NCBI GenBank assembly: GCA_949285535.1
Contig: CASDZP010000021.1
Span: forward strand, 1-47,917
From: an uncultured Alistipes sp.
Lineage (GTDB): Bacteria; Bacteroidota; Bacteroidia; Bacteroidales; Rikenellaceae
Reading direction: 5' to 3'
Length of the DNA stretch: 47,917 nt
Below are positions 18,345 through 28,219 of this stretch, in pieces (positions within the stretch are counted from its first letter, which is position 1; every line of letters starts with the position of its first letter). The position numbers and the translations under genes are program-made. The notes beneath the pieces were generated by a model. The model searched no databases and was not told where the DNA came from. It saw nothing but the letters and a program-made list of their open reading frames with translations.

Positions 18345-20456
18345 ATGGCAAGAGATCTTAACTATACCAGAAATATCGGTATCATGGCTCACATCGACGC
18401 AGGTAAAACAACCACGTCGGAGCGTATTCTTTTCTATACAGGTAAGACACACAAAGTGGGTGAGGTGCACGAAGGTGCAGCCACCATGGACTGGATGGTT
18501 CAGGAGCAGGAACGCGGTATCACCATTACCTCTGCTGCTACCACAACCTTCTGGAAATACAACGACAAAACATATCAGATAAACATCATCGACACTCCGG
18601 GTCACGTTGACTTCACCGTAGAGGTTGAACGTTCACTCCGCGTGTTGGACGGTGCCGTTGCCACATTCTGCGCGGTAGGTGGTGTTGAGCCCCAGAGCGA
18701 GACTGTTTGGCGTCAGGCTGACAAATATCACGTTCCCCGTATCGGTTACGTAAACAAAATGGACCGTACGGGTGCGGACTTCCTCAGCGTCGTAAACCAG
18801 GTTCACGAACGTCTCGGTGCCAACGCGCTTCCTATCGTTCTTCCTATCGGTGCAGAGGATAAATTCGAGGGTCTTGTTGACCTCATCCACAATCGCGCGA
18901 TTATCTACTTCGAGGACAAAACAGTTCGTGACAACTTCACGCTCGAAGAAATACCCGCACACATGGCTGCCGAAGCTGCCGAATGGCGTGCGAAACTGAT
19001 TGAAGAGATCGCCGCTTCTGATGAGGCTTTGATGGAGAAATTCTTCGAAGATCCCGATTCAATCACTCCCGAAGAGATTATAAGCGCTCTTCGCAAGGCG
19101 ACCATCAACATGAGCGTTGTGCCCATGCTTTGCGGTTCGTCATTCAAAAACAAAGGCGTACAGCTCCTTTTGGACAGCATCATCGCTTACCTTCCCTCTC
19201 CCGTCGATGTTGACGCGGTTGAAGGTACCGACCTTGACGGCAACGTGGTTAAACGTCGTCCCTCTGAAGACGAGCCTTTCGCAGGCTTGGCGTTCAAGAT
19301 TGCGACAGACCCCTTCGTAGGTCGTCTCGCGTTCCTCCGTGCCTACTCAGGTAAGCTCGACGCGGGTTCATACACTTTCAACAGCCGTTCAGGCAAGAAA
19401 GAGCGTATCTCTCGTCTCTACCAGATGCACGCCAACAAACAGAATCCGATTGAGTTCGTTACCGCAGGTGACATCTGCGCCGCTGTCGGTTTCAAGGATG
19501 TCAGAACAGGTGACACTCTCTGCGACGAGAACCACCCCATCGTTCTCGAGTCAATGACATTCCCCGAGCCCGTTATCGGTCTTGCGGTTGAGCCCAAAAC
19601 TCAGAAAGACCTCGACAAACTCGGTATCGCCTTGAGCAAGTTGGCTGAAGAAGACCCCACATTCACCGTTAAGACAGACGAGGATTCAGGTCAGACAGTC
19701 ATCAGCGGTATGGGTGAGCTTCACCTCGAGGTGATCGTTGACCGTCTGCGTCGCGAGTTCGGTGTTGAAATCAATCAGGGTGCGCCTCAGGTTAACTACA
19801 AAGAGGCTCTCACCAAGACTTGCCAGCACCGTGAGGTGTTCAAGAAACAGACTGGTGGTCGCGGTAAGTTCGCTGACATCATCTTCGAAATCGGTCCCAA
19901 CGACGATCCCGAAAAGACAGGTCTTGTCTTCGAAGACGTGGTTAAGGGCGGTAACATTCCCAAAGAGTTCATCCCCGCTGTTCAGAAAGGTTTCGAGTCA
20001 GCGATGGCGAACGGTCCTTTGGCAGGTTACAGCGTCGATTCGATGAAAGTTACTCTTCTCGACGGTTCATTCCACCCCGTCGACTCAGACCAGCTCTCAT
20101 TCGAGATCTGCGCGCGTAACGGTTTCCGCGTGGCATCGAAGAATGCCGGTCCCGTTATCATGGAGCCCATCATGAACGTGGAGGTTGTTACTCCCGAAGA
20201 GAACATGGGGGACATCATCGGCGACCTCAACAAACGTCGCGGTCAGGTCAGCGGTATGGAATCGAAAGGTAACGCTCGTGTGGTTAAAGCGAAAGTGCCC
20301 CTTTCAGAGATGTTCGGTTACGTAACCGTCCTCCGTACCATTTCATCAGGTCGTGCAACATCATCTATGGAGTTTGCCAACTTCGCCGAAGTTCCCGCGA
20401 ACGTAGCCAAAGAGATTATCGAGAAATCGAGCGGCCGAGTTAAGGATATTGAATAA
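18345..20456 (+). CDS. fusA: Elongation factor G
   Basis: EF-G catalyses GTP-driven translocation of tRNA and mRNA on the ribosome. The 703-residue protein shows G1 AHIDAGKTT, the switch-[10 protein letters not shown] motif and NKMD for guanine binding, then domains II-V ending in the GRATSSMEF region. Its place within the str operon supports the canonical elongation role. Many Bacteroidetes also encode additional EF-G paralogues elsewhere. tuf does not follow it, as is usual in this phylum. rpsJ starts 11 bases downstream. Confidence 0.97.
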   Translation: MARDLNYTRNIGIMAHIDAGKTTTSERILFYTGKTHKVGEVHEGAATMDWMVQEQERGITITSAATTTFWKYNDKTYQINIIDTPGHVDFTVEVERSLRVLDGAVATFCAVGGVEPQSETVWRQADKYHVPRIGYVNKMDRTGADFLSVVNQVHERLGANALPIVLPIGAEDKFEGLVDLIHNRAIIYFEDKTVRDNFTLEEIPAHMAAEAAEWRAKLIEEIAASDEALMEKFFEDPDSITPEEIISALRKATINMSVVPMLCGSSFKNKGVQLLLDSIIAYLPSPVDVDAVEGTDLDGNVVKRRPSEDEPFAGLAFKIATDPFVGRLAFLRAYSGKLDAGSYTFNSRSGKKERISRLYQMHANKQNPIEFVTAGDICAAVGFKDVRTGDTLCDENHPIVLESMTFPEPVIGLAVEPKTQKDLDKLGIALSKLAEEDPTFTVKTDEDSGQTVISGMGELHLEVIVDRLRREFGVEINQGAPQVNYKEALTKTCQHREVFKKQTGGRGKFADIIFEIGPNDDPEKTGLVFEDVVKGGNIPKEFIPAVQKGFESAMANGPLAGYSVDSMKVTLLDGSFHPVDSDQLSFEICARNGFRVASKNAGPVIMEPIMNVEVVTPEENMGDIIGDLNKRRGQVSGMESKGNARVVKAKVPLSEMFGYVTVLRTISSGRATSSMEFANFAEVPANVAKEIIEKSSGRVKDIE

Positions 20457-20467
20457 AAACAGCGATC

Positions 20468-20773
20468 ATGAGCCAGAAGATTAGAATAAAACTCAAATCA
20501 TACGATCACAATCTGGTGGACAAGTCTGCCGAGAAGATTGTAAAGACGGTTAAGTCAACCGGCGCGGTGGTTAGCGGTCCGATACCCCTCCCCACCCAGA
20601 AAAAGATTTTCACAATCAACCGTTCGACTTTCGTAAACAAAAAGTCACGCGAGCAGTTCCAGCTCAGTACGTTCAAACGTATTCTCGACATCTACAGCTC
20701 GACTCCCAAAACGATCGACGCTCTGATGAAGCTCGAACTTCCCTCTGGTGTTGAAGTTGAAATCAAAGTGTGA
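20468..20773 (+). CDS. rpsJ: 30S ribosomal protein S10
   Basis: S10 is a 30S head protein. The 101-residue product has the family start [15 protein letters not shown] and the long ribosome-contacting loop ([17 protein letters not shown]). The fusion of str and S10 clusters without tuf between fusA and rpsJ is typical of Bacteroidota. Unlike the other junctions in the run, the gap to rplC is long (178 bp) and structured. Confidence 0.98.
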   Translation: MSQKIRIKLKSYDHNLVDKSAEKIVKTVKSTGAVVSGPIPLPTQKKIFTINRSTFVNKKSREQFQLSTFKRILDIYSSTPKTIDALMKLELPSGVEVEIKV

Positions 20774-20951
20774 TAAACGATATGTTCCGCCGCTCCCGTC
20801 TTTCGGGACGGGAGCAGCAGGACAATCACTCACAAAAACCAAAACAGGAAAATATGTCCCGCTGTCTCCGAAAAGAGGCAGGTCGTGATGACCGGGAATC
20901 TTTCGGGATAAGGACAATTGTCAAATAAAAAATAAATAATAGAACTGCGAA
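20774..20951 (+). promoter_or_regulatory. Structured leader between rpsJ and rplC
   Basis: Hairpin 1 is a perfect 9-bp stem (20792-20800 with 20807-20815, loop TTTCGG). A second unit can fold as a multi-branch structure: outer TGTCC/GGACA (20855-20859 with 20912-20916), inner CTGTCTC/GAGGCAG (20862-20868 with 20875-20881, one G-U, loop CGAAAA), and GGTC/GACC (20881-20884 with 20890-20893). The TCTTTCGGGA motif occurs twice, in hairpin 1 and near 20899-20908. No T-tract follows hairpin 1, so it is not a standard terminator. The whole is a candidate ribosomal-protein autoregulatory leader. Confidence 0.6.
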
Positions 20952-21569
20952 ATGTCAGGACTAATTGGAAAAAAAATCGGAATGACATCCGTTTTCAGTG
21001 CCGAGGGTAAAAACATACCATGCACTGTTATTGAGGCTGGTCCCTGTGTTGTTACGCAAATTCGTACGGTAGAAAAAGATGGCTACGAAGCCGTACAGAT
21101 TGCCTATGACGAGAAGAAGGAAAAACACACCAGCAAGGCGATGATGGGTCACTTCGCAAAAGCGAACACCACTCCCAAGCGCAAACTCTCTGAGTTCAAA
21201 TCATTCGATGAAGAGCTCAATCTTGGCGACACCGTTACTGTCGACATCTTTACAGAGGGTGACTGGGTTGACGTGACCGGCGTATCAAAAGGTAAAGGTT
21301 TCCAGGGCGTTGTGAAACGTCACGGTTTCGGCGGCGTCGGCGGTCAGACTCACGGTCAGCACAACCGTCTGCGCGCACCCGGTTCACTCGGTGCATCGTC
21401 TTATCCTTCTCGTGTCTTCAAAGGCAAACGTTTGGCAGGTCGCACAGGCGGCGAGCAGGTTAAGGTTCTCAACCTTAAAATTCTAAAAGTGATTCCCGAA
21501 AACAACCTCATCCTTGTGAAAGGTTCTATACCGGGAGCCAAAGGTTCTTACTTATTAATTGAAGACTAA
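20952..21569 (+). CDS. rplC: 50S ribosomal protein L3
   Basis: L3 is an early-assembling 50S protein whose extended loop approaches the peptidyl transferase centre. The 205-residue product begins [15 protein letters not shown] and includes the loop [23 protein letters not shown]. It follows the structured 178-bp gap, so its expression may be set separately from rpsJ. rplD starts 5 bases after its stop. Confidence 0.98.
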   Translation: MSGLIGKKIGMTSVFSAEGKNIPCTVIEAGPCVVTQIRTVEKDGYEAVQIAYDEKKEKHTSKAMMGHFAKANTTPKRKLSEFKSFDEELNLGDTVTVDIFTEGDWVDVTGVSKGKGFQGVVKRHGFGGVGGQTHGQHNRLRAPGSLGASSYPSRVFKGKRLAGRTGGEQVKVLNLKILKVIPENNLILVKGSIPGAKGSYLLIED

Positions 21570-21574
21570 CGAAG

Positions 21575-22204
21575 ATGGAATTATCAGTATTAAACATCGC
21601 AGGTAAGGAAACCGGTAAAAAGGTTACTCTCAACGAGGCTATCTTCGCTGTTGAACCTAACAACCACGCAATCTATCTCGATGTAAAACAGTATCTCGCA
21701 AATCAGCGTCAGGGTACTCACAAAGCGAAGCAGCGTAACGAGGTTGCCGGCTCTACAAAGAAACTCAAAAAACAGAAAGGTACAGGCGGCGCACGTTGCG
21801 GCAGCATCCTTTCACCGGTGTTTGTAGGCGGTGGCCGTGTATTCGGTCCCGTACCTCGCGACTACAGCTTCAAGCTGAACAAAAAACTCAAACAGCTTGC
21901 ACGCAAGAGCGCATTGAGCTACAAGGCTCAGGACTCGGCTATTACCGTTGTCGACAGCCTTTCGTTCGAGGCTCCCAAAACTAAGGAGTTCATCGCAGCG
22001 ACTAAGAATCTCGGCCTCTCTGAAAAGAAGATTCTGGTAGTTCTTCCCGAAACAGACAGAAACGTGTCGCTCTCGGCTCGCAACCTGAAGAAAGTTAAGG
22101 TTATTCCCGCGTCTAACCTCAACACCTACGACGTTCTCAACGCATCGGCGGTATTGATGACCGAGTCGTCATTGGAGGCGGTAAACCAAATGTTCGGACT
22201 CTAA
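21575..22204 (+). CDS. rplD: 50S ribosomal protein L4
   Basis: L4 lines the nascent-peptide tunnel. The 209-residue product has the tunnel-loop sequence [18 protein letters not shown] near residue 55-75. In Escherichia coli L4 represses its own S10 operon through the mRNA leader, so it is a candidate ligand for the structured rpsJ-rplC gap, by analogy only. Confidence 0.98.
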   Translation: MELSVLNIAGKETGKKVTLNEAIFAVEPNNHAIYLDVKQYLANQRQGTHKAKQRNEVAGSTKKLKKQKGTGGARCGSILSPVFVGGGRVFGPVPRDYSFKLNKKLKQLARKSALSYKAQDSAITVVDSLSFEAPKTKEFIAATKNLGLSEKKILVVLPETDRNVSLSARNLKKVKVIPASNLNTYDVLNASAVLMTESSLEAVNQMFGL

Positions 22205-22222
22205 CAATAGACTTTTGTAAAA

Positions 22223-22513
22223 ATGGAAATATTAATTAAGCCTATCTTGACCGAGAAAATGTCCGTTCAAGGCGATAAATTGAACAGATACGGTTTTATA
22301 GTGAACTGCAAGGCTAACAAGTTGCAAATCAAATCTGCCGTTGAGAAGATGTACGGGGTTGTTGTTACTGACGTCAACACAATCAACTACATGGGTAAGG
22401 TTAAGAGCCGTTACACCAAGGCAGGCATGCTCGTGGGCCGCACGAACAACTACAAGAAAGCAATCGTTACGCTCAAAAGCGGTGACAAGATAGATTTTTA
22501 CAGTAATATCTAG
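22223..22513 (+). CDS. rplW: 50S ribosomal protein L23
   Basis: L23 is at the tunnel exit and is the docking point for trigger factor and SRP. The 96-residue product has the N-terminal pattern [10 protein letters not shown] and the loop [18 protein letters not shown]. It lies 18 bases after rplD and 5 before rplB. Confidence 0.98.
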   Translation: MEILIKPILTEKMSVQGDKLNRYGFIVNCKANKLQIKSAVEKMYGVVVTDVNTINYMGKVKSRYTKAGMLVGRTNNYKKAIVTLKSGDKIDFYSNI

Positions 22514-22518
22514 CAGAG

Positions 22519-23343
22519 ATGGCAGTAAGAAAGTTCAAACCCACCACACCGGGTCAAAGACATAAAATAATAGGCACTTTTGACGACATCACATCGTCAA
22601 AACCCGAAAAATCGTTACTTTGTCCGCTCAAGAGCACCGGCGGTCGTAACAACACCGGTAAGATGACAGTTCGTTACATCGGCGGCGGTCACAAAAAAAT
22701 GTACCGTATCATCGACTTCAAACGCGATAAGGACGGAATGGCCGCTACTGTCAAAACTATCGAGTACGACCCCAACCGCTCAGCACGTATTGCTCTTGTC
22801 ACCTATGCAGACGGTGAGAAACGTTACATCGTCGCTCCCAACGGCCTCCAGGTAGGTCAGACAATCAAGAGTGGCGCAGGCGTTGCTCCCGAGCTCGGTA
22901 ACACACTTTTCCTCAGCGAAATACCTCTTGGTACCGTAATCCATAATATTGAGCTAAAACCCGGTCAGGGTGCTGTTATGGCACGTAGCGCCGGTTCTTA
23001 TGCCCAGCTTCTTGCCCGTGAAGGCAAATACGCTATCATTAAACTTCCTTCAGGAGAAACGAGAATGGTGTTGGTTTCATGCCGCGCGACAGTCGGCGTT
23101 GTTTCCAACCCCGACCACAACCTCGAAAGCCACGGTAAGGCAGGTCGTCGTCGTTGGCTCGGCCGTCGTCCCCGCAACCGAGGCGTATCTATGAACCCTG
23201 TCGATCACCCCATGGGTGGTGGTGAAGGCCGTTCATCAGGTGGTCATCCTCGTTCACGCAAAGGTCTTCTTGCCAAAGGTTACAAGACTCGTGACCCGAA
23301 AAAGACGACAAGCAAGTACATTATCTCAAGAAGGAAGAAGTAG
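22519..23343 (+). CDS. rplB: 50S ribosomal protein L2
   Basis: L2 binds 23S rRNA near the peptidyl transferase centre. The 274-residue product includes the conserved [18 protein letters not shown] segment and the C-terminal [19 protein letters not shown] loop, with the histidine implicated in 50S activity. It lies in standard order, with 23 bases to rpsS. Confidence 0.98.
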   Translation: MAVRKFKPTTPGQRHKIIGTFDDITSSKPEKSLLCPLKSTGGRNNTGKMTVRYIGGGHKKMYRIIDFKRDKDGMAATVKTIEYDPNRSARIALVTYADGEKRYIVAPNGLQVGQTIKSGAGVAPELGNTLFLSEIPLGTVIHNIELKPGQGAVMARSAGSYAQLLAREGKYAIIKLPSGETRMVLVSCRATVGVVSNPDHNLESHGKAGRRRWLGRRPRNRGVSMNPVDHPMGGGEGRSSGGHPRSRKGLLAKGYKTRDPKKTTSKYIISRRKK

Positions 23344-23366
23344 TCAAAACAAAAAAGTAGCGTAAA

Positions 23367-23636
23367 ATGAGTCGTTCACTGAAAAAAGGGCCCTATATAG
23401 AGCCTAAATTGGAGAATAAGATTCTCGCACAGAATGCCTCTGGCAAGAAGTCAGTAATCAAGACATGGTCGCGCGCGAGTATGATTTCACCCGATTTCGT
23501 GGGTCATACCGTAGCCGTTCACAACGGAAACAAGTTTATTCCCGTTTATGTGACTGAAAACATGGTAGGTCACAAACTCGGCGAATTTGCTCCGACCAGA
23601 ACGTTCCGCGGACATGGTGGCAATAAGAAAAAATAG
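23367..23636 (+). CDS. rpsS: 30S ribosomal protein S19
   Basis: S19 binds 16S rRNA in the 30S head with S13. The 89-residue product has [12 protein letters not shown] at the start and the C-terminal [15 protein letters not shown] motif, both diagnostic. Standard S10-operon position before rplV. Confidence 0.98.
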   Translation: MSRSLKKGPYIEPKLENKILAQNASGKKSVIKTWSRASMISPDFVGHTVAVHNGNKFIPVYVTENMVGHKLGEFAPTRTFRGHGGNKKK

Positions 23637-23660
23637 TTTAACAGGTAATTTTAGTCAATA

Positions 23661-24068
23661 ATGGGTGCAAGAAAAAGTATATCAGCAGAGAAGCTGAAGA
23701 CAGCCAAGAAGCAGAAAGCCATCGCGATCCTTCGCAACTGCCCCACTTCTCCCCGCAAAATGCGTCTGGTTGCAGATATGATCAGAGGTGTTGAAATCAA
23801 CCGCGCTCTGGCCCTTCTGCGTTACAGCAAGAAAGAGGCTTCGAACCGTCTCGAAAAGCTCCTCCGTTCTGCAATCGCAAACTGGGAAGCTAAAAACGAA
23901 GGCGTTCGCATCGAAGATACTCAGCTCTGCGTTAAAGAGATTTTCGTTGACGGCGGTCGCATATTGAAACGTATCCAGCCCGCTCCCCAGGGTCGCGCGC
24001 ACAGAATACGCAAAAGATCAAACCATGTCACTTTGGTAGTTGACAAAGTTGAACCCAAAAACGAATAA
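23661..24068 (+). CDS. rplV: 50S ribosomal protein L22
   Basis: L22 lines the nascent-peptide tunnel with L4. The 135-residue product contains the [18 protein letters not shown] start and the [20 protein letters not shown] hook that reaches the tunnel constriction. It is slightly longer than the E. coli protein, as in other Bacteroidota. rpsC starts 5 bases later. Confidence 0.98.
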   Translation: MGARKSISAEKLKTAKKQKAIAILRNCPTSPRKMRLVADMIRGVEINRALALLRYSKKEASNRLEKLLRSAIANWEAKNEGVRIEDTQLCVKEIFVDGGRILKRIQPAPQGRAHRIRKRSNHVTLVVDKVEPKNE

Positions 24069-24073
24069 TCAAG

Positions 24074-24826
24074 ATGGGACAGAAAGTTAATCCTATAGCA
24101 AACAGACTTGGTATCATCCGCGGATGGGATTCATCATGGTTTGGTAACAAGAAAGATTTTTCAGATAAGCTCGTAGAAGACGCCAAGATACGTGAGTATC
24201 TCAACGCCCGTCTCCAGAAAGCAAGCGTATCTAAGATAATTATAGAGCGTACGCTCAAACTGATAACCGTCACCATCAGCACCGCTCGTCCCGGTATCAT
24301 CATCGGTAAAGGCGGCGGAGAGGTTGACAAGCTCAAGGAAGAGCTCAAGAAACTCACCAAGAAAGAGGTTCAGATCAACATCTTCGAGGTTAAACGTCCT
24401 GAGATAGACGCCGTTATCATCGGTAACAACATCGCCCGTCAGATTGAGGGTCGTATCTCTTACCGTCGTGCAATCAAGACTGCCATCGCCTCTACGATGC
24501 GCATGGGTGCAGAGGGTGTGAAGATACAGATTTCAGGTCGTGTGGGCGGTGCCGAAATGGCTCGTTCAGAGACTTACAAAGAGGGTCGTATCCCCTTGCA
24601 CACTTTCCGTGCCGATGTTGACTACGCTCTGGCTGAAGCTTTGACCAAAGTAGGTCTCCTCGGTATCAAAGTATGGGTTTGCAACGGTGAGGTTTACGGC
24701 AAACGCGACCTCTCTCCCGTTTCAGGCACTGCTCCTTCACAGGTGGCTGCTCGCGGCGAACAGCGTCCCGCAGGCGGTCGCGGCGGTAAACGCGGCGGCA
24801 ATGCCAAAAGAAAAAGCAACAAGTAG
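24074..24826 (+). CDS. rpsC: 30S ribosomal protein S3
   Basis: S3 forms part of the mRNA entry channel. The 250-residue product has an N-terminal KH domain with [16 protein letters not shown] and a C-terminal domain with [11 protein letters not shown]. It ends in a Gly/Arg/Lys-rich tail (about 225-250) longer than in E. coli and common in this phylum. Confidence 0.98.
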   Translation: MGQKVNPIANRLGIIRGWDSSWFGNKKDFSDKLVEDAKIREYLNARLQKASVSKIIIERTLKLITVTISTARPGIIIGKGGGEVDKLKEELKKLTKKEVQINIFEVKRPEIDAVIIGNNIARQIEGRISYRRAIKTAIASTMRMGAEGVKIQISGRVGGAEMARSETYKEGRIPLHTFRADVDYALAEALTKVGLLGIKVWVCNGEVYGKRDLSPVSGTAPSQVAARGEQRPAGGRGGKRGGNAKRKSNK

Positions 24827-24850
24827 TCAGACTAAATAAAATTTGGAATC

Positions 24851-25279
24851 ATGTTACAGCCAAAAAAGACAAAGTTCAGAAGAATGCAGAAAGGCCGCAT
24901 GAAAGGTCTGGCTCAGAGAGGCAACCAATTGGCCTTCGGTTCATTTGGTATCAAAGCCCTCGATTCAGCTTGGATTACCGGCCGTCAGATAGAAGCTGCC
25001 CGTCAGGCGATTGTTCGTTACATGAAGCGTGAAGGTCAGATCTGGATCAAGATATTCCCCGACAAGCCTATAACCAAGAAACCCGCTGAGGTGCGTATGG
25101 GTAAAGGTAAAGGTTCGCCCGAAGGATTCGTGGCTCCCGTTACTCCCGGCCGTATCCTTATCGAGATTGAAGGCGTTCCCATGGAAGTGGCTAAAGAGGC
25201 GCTCCGCCTCGGTGCCCAGAAGCTTCCGATCGTAACTAAATTCGTGGTTAGACACGACTATTCTGAAACCTCAATTTAA
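24851..25279 (+). CDS. rplP: 50S ribosomal protein L16
   Basis: L16 helps organise the A-site region and binding of recycling factors. The 142-residue product begins [19 protein letters not shown] and has the loop [15 protein letters not shown] near residue 80. It lies between rpsC and rpmC in the usual order. Confidence 0.98.
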   Translation: MLQPKKTKFRRMQKGRMKGLAQRGNQLAFGSFGIKALDSAWITGRQIEAARQAIVRYMKREGQIWIKIFPDKPITKKPAEVRMGKGKGSPEGFVAPVTPGRILIEIEGVPMEVAKEALRLGAQKLPIVTKFVVRHDYSETSI

Positions 25280-25290
25280 TTTGTCAAAAC

Positions 25291-25479
25291 ATGAAAACAG
25301 CAGAAATAAAAGAACTGTCGGTTCAGGATCTGGCAGAAAGAATTGAAGCTCAGAAAGCCGCTCTCAACCAGATGAAGATCAACCACTCGGTTTCACCGAT
25401 AGAGAACTCAACCGCTATCAACAAAACGCGTAAGGATATAGCTCGCATGCTTACTATCCTCCGCCAGAAACAAAATTAA
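25291..25479 (+). CDS. rpmC: 50S ribosomal protein L29
   Basis: L29 is a two-helix protein at the tunnel exit beside L23. The 62-residue product starts [14 protein letters not shown] and ends in the conserved [14 protein letters not shown] helix. It lies 11 bases after rplP and 10 before rpsQ. Confidence 0.97.
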   Translation: MKTAEIKELSVQDLAERIEAQKAALNQMKINHSVSPIENSTAINKTRKDIARMLTILRQKQN

Positions 25480-25489
25480 TTTTAAGAAG

Positions 25490-25744
25490 ATGGAAAGAAA
25501 TCTTAGAAAAGAGAGAATTGGCGTGGTTGTCAGCAACAAGATGCAGAGTTCTATCGTTGTTGCAGTTAAGAGAAAAGTTAAGCACCCCATATACGGTAAG
25601 TTTGTTAATAAAACAACTCGTTTCGTTGCTCACGACCAGAACAACGAGTGCGGCGAAGGCGACACTGTAAGAATTATGGAGACTCGCCCTCTTAGCAAGA
25701 CAAAACGTTGGAGATTAGTTGAAATTATTGAAAAGGCTAAATAG
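25490..25744 (+). CDS. rpsQ: 30S ribosomal protein S17
   Basis: S17 is a primary 16S rRNA-binding protein with an OB fold. The 84-residue product carries [19 protein letters not shown] and the [20 protein letters not shown] motif. rplN begins 2 bases after its stop. Confidence 0.98.
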   Translation: MERNLRKERIGVVVSNKMQSSIVVAVKRKVKHPIYGKFVNKTTRFVAHDQNNECGEGDTVRIMETRPLSKTKRWRLVEIIEKAK

Positions 25745-25746
25745 TC

Positions 25747-26112
25747 ATGATACAGCAAGAAAGCAGACTTACAGTAGCTGATAACAGCGGTGCCAAAGAG
25801 GTTCTCTGCATCCGCGTGCTTGGCGGCACAAAACGTCGCTACGCTTCTATCGGCGATAAGATAGTTGTCACTGTCAAAAGCGCGACTCCCTCAGGTGATG
25901 TGAAGAAAGGTACAGTATCTAAGGCGGTCGTTGTCAGAACAACAAAAGAGGTGCGTCGTCCCGACGGTTCTTACATCCGTTTCTCGGATAATGCCGTTGT
26001 TCTCCTGAACAACCAGGGTGAGATTCGCGGTACACGTATCTTCGGCCCCGTTGCCCGTGAACTTCGCGACTCTTACATGAAGATCGTTTCACTCGCTCCG
26101 GAAGTGTTGTAA
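25747..26112 (+). CDS. rplN: 50S ribosomal protein L14
   Basis: L14 lies at the subunit interface and forms a bridge to 16S rRNA. The 121-residue product begins [19 protein letters not shown] and ends [13 protein letters not shown] followed by the conserved SLAPEVL. It is in the standard spc-operon position. Confidence 0.98.
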   Translation: MIQQESRLTVADNSGAKEVLCIRVLGGTKRRYASIGDKIVVTVKSATPSGDVKKGTVSKAVVVRTTKEVRRPDGSYIRFSDNAVVLLNNQGEIRGTRIFGPVARELRDSYMKIVSLAPEVL

Positions 26113-26131
26113 TCATCAAAAAGTTAAAGAG

Positions 26132-26455
26132 ATGTCAGTTAAATTACATATCAAAAAAGGCGACACCGTCTATGTGAACGCTGGTGACAACCGCGGACAG
26201 CAGGGAAAGGTTCTCGAAGTTCTGGTTGACAAGAGACGCGCTATCGTGGAAGGTGTGAACATGGTCAGCAAACATACCAAACCAAACGCCAAAAATCCTC
26301 AGGGTGGTATCATCAAGCAGGAAGCGTCGATCGCTATCGACAACCTTCAGGTGGTTGACCCCAAGAGCGGTAAACCCACTCGTATCGGTCGCCGCGCAGG
26401 TGAAAATGGTAAATTAGTTCGTTACGCTAAAAAATCAGGAGAGGAGATTAAGTAA
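26132..26455 (+). CDS. rplX: 50S ribosomal protein L24
   Basis: L24 is an assembly-initiating 50S protein with a KOW motif, seen as [20 protein letters not shown] at the N-terminus. The product is 107 residues. Its stop overlaps the rplE start by one base, so the two are probably translationally coupled. Confidence 0.98.
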   Translation: MSVKLHIKKGDTVYVNAGDNRGQQGKVLEVLVDKRRAIVEGVNMVSKHTKPNAKNPQGGIIKQEASIAIDNLQVVDPKSGKPTRIGRRAGENGKLVRYAKKSGEEIK

Positions 26456-27009
26456 TGCAGTACATACCTTCACTTAAAACAAAATACAAAGAGGAGATTC
26501 TTCCCGCTTTGCAGAAGGAGTTCGGTTACAAAAGCGTAATGCAGGTTCCCCGTCTCCAGAAAATAGTTATCAACCAGGGTATCGGTCAGGCTACCGCTGA
26601 CAAAAAACTGCTTGAGACAGCTCAGGAAGAGCTCTCTCTCATCGCAGGTCAGAAAGCCGTCCTCACACGTTCTCGTAAGGACATTTCTAACTTCAAACTC
26701 CGTAAAGGAATGCCCATCGGTATCCGTGTGACCCTCAGAAGAGAGCGCATGTATGAGTTCCTCGAACGTCTCATCGCCATCTCTCTCCCCCGTATCCGCG
26801 ACTTCAAAGGCGTAAGCGACAAGTTCGACGGTCAGGGTAACTACACTCTCGGTGTTACCGAACAGATCATTTTCCCCGAAATCGACATCGACAAGGTGAG
26901 CAAGATTCTCGGTCTCGAAATCACTTTCGTGACTTCTGCGAAAAGCGACGAAGAGGCTTACGCTCTGCTCAAACATTTCGGTATCCCCTTTAAAAACGCT
27001 AAAAACTAA
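26455..27009 (+). CDS. rplE: 50S ribosomal protein L5
   Basis: L5 binds 5S rRNA and contacts the P-site tRNA. The 184-residue product shows the [17 protein letters not shown] segment and the [14 protein letters not shown] helix. It follows rplX with a one-base overlap and precedes rpsN by 8 bases. Confidence 0.98.
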   Translation: MQYIPSLKTKYKEEILPALQKEFGYKSVMQVPRLQKIVINQGIGQATADKKLLETAQEELSLIAGQKAVLTRSRKDISNFKLRKGMPIGIRVTLRRERMYEFLERLIAISLPRIRDFKGVSDKFDGQGNYTLGVTEQIIFPEIDIDKVSKILGLEITFVTSAKSDEEAYALLKHFGIPFKNAKN

Positions 27010-27017
27010 ATAGTCTC

Positions 27018-27287
27018 ATGGCAAAAGAATCAATGAAAGCTCGCGAGGTTAAGCGTCTTAAACTCGTTGAAAAATACGCTGCCAAACGCGCGGCTCTTAA
27101 AGAAGCCGGCGACTATGCAGGTTTGGCAGCTCTCCCCCGCAACTCGAACCCTATCAGATTGCACAACCGTTGCAAAATGACCGGCCGCCCCAAAGGCTAC
27201 ATGCGCCTCTTCGGCATCAGCCGTATCCAGTTCCGCGAAATGGCCTCTAAAGGTCTTATCCCCGGGGTGAAAAAAGCAAGCTGGTAG
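27018..27287 (+). CDS. rpsN: 30S ribosomal protein S14 (zinc-independent type)
   Basis: S14 assembles late into the 30S head. The 89-residue product is the long, cysteine-pair-free type, with [18 protein letters not shown] at the start and [16 protein letters not shown] with [11 protein letters not shown] toward the end. In most Bacteroidota rpsN is followed at once by rpsH, rplF, rplR, rpsE, rpmD, rplO and secY. Here the operon ends in a terminator within a long palindrome, so the rest of the spc and alpha operons lies elsewhere or was lost from this assembly. Confidence 0.98.
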   Translation: MAKESMKAREVKRLKLVEKYAAKRAALKEAGDYAGLAALPRNSNPIRLHNRCKMTGRPKGYMRLFGISRIQFREMASKGLIPGVKKASW

Positions 27288-27441
27288 TATAAAAAACAGC
27301 ATATTAAAAAGAAATGGTCGGAGCTATTTTCCGACCATTTCTTTTTTTATGCCGTTTTTTATACTACCAGCTTGCTTTTTCACCCCGAGGATAAGACCTT
27401 TAAAAGCTATTACACCGAATTGAATACAGGTTGACGCCGAA
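27210..27441. repeat. Long imperfect palindrome over the rpsN end
   Basis: The last 78 bases of rpsN and its terminator (27210-27322) recur inverted at 27330-27441. The inner half is almost identical; the outer half carries many changes, mostly transitions toward A/T, plus single-base indels that break the frame. This is the pattern expected for a non-coding copy decaying without selection. The inverted copy abuts repeat copy B at about 27442. Confidence 0.88.
27311..27341 (+). terminator. Intrinsic terminator after rpsN
   Basis: A 12-bp stem (27311-27322 with 27330-27341) is followed by a run of T residues. It ends the ribosomal protein transcript directly after rpsN. Confidence 0.9.
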
Positions 27442-27620
27442 TGTCTCCGACGGCACTCCGTGGGCTCTCCGAGGGGTCTCCCGACGGGCGCCTTCCGCGG
27501 GAGTTACTTTGTCCCTCGACAAAGTAACCAAAACGAGGGGGCACAGCCCCTTTTGACCATGTCATATCCCGTTGGCTCATTATCTTTTACGAAGTCAATA
27601 TCACTCCGTTTATAGCCTCA
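27442..27620 (+). repeat. Dispersed hairpin repeat, copy B
   Basis: It starts TGTCTCCGACGG, continues with GC-rich units of the TCTCCGAnGGG/TCTCCCGACGGG kind, then the shared core (GTTACTTTGTC/GACAAAGTAAC and GGGGC-ACA-GCCCC stems) and a tail matching copy D up to TTTATAGCCT near 27618. It points away from rpsN. Confidence 0.87.
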
Positions 27621-28156
27621 CGTAATTAATACTCTGCGTAATATATCAGTAATGGCTGAAAATAAGCCGAAAAAATAGAGCGTTTGTCCGCAATGTATAA
27701 TAGTCAATATATATTTATACGACTTCCTAAAGATTAGATTGATTTAAACCATTTTTTACAGGTTGGAAAGCGTACCCCGTTGCTATTTATTTTTATTTGT
27801 TGCTAATACGTTACTAGTATTGATGTATTGCTTTTATACTATTTTTCGATTATTGGGATGTGCATACCTTAAAAAAGAGTGAGTGGATGTATGAAAAGTG
27901 AGTGAAAGGGTTAAAAATACGGTCAAAAATAGTGAGGGTGATTGATTGGTCGGTGTACTGTTTTTCGTTTGTTTATGAGGTTATTTTTATGCCCTGTGGC
28001 AATGTAAATAGATGTATATGCAGATAGATTAATTTATATGGAATATGGGAAAAGAGGGTAATAGGATAATAGTTATAGAGATGTAGTATGGAATAATGCT
28101 TGTAGATAGTCAATCGACGAGATAGATATGTTAAGGTATGATGAAACGGTATAAAA
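27621..28156. other. AT-rich non-coding stretch
   Basis: No gene was recognised. It is AT-rich, with loosely repeated GTGAGTG words near 27880-27950. Given the missing rest of the spc operon, this is the first sequence after the apparent break point. Confidence 0.5.
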
Positions 28157-28158
28157 AC

Positions 28159-28195
28159 ATAACGGGCACGGATTATTCAAATCCGTGCCCGTTAT
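28159..28195 (-). terminator. Intrinsic terminator of the TPR protein gene
   Basis: A perfect 15-bp stem (28159-28173 with 28181-28195) with a 7-base loop, followed on the minus strand by a T-rich tract. It is not extended into the gene. Confidence 0.87.
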
Positions 28196-28219
28196 CTATT
28201 CTATCTTGTCTGTTGACGA

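Noticed and set aside
27288..28219. Remnants of rpsH or other spc genes after rpsN
   Set aside because: No reading frame in this stretch resembles S8, L6 or the other expected proteins; only the inverted rpsN end and repeat B are seen.
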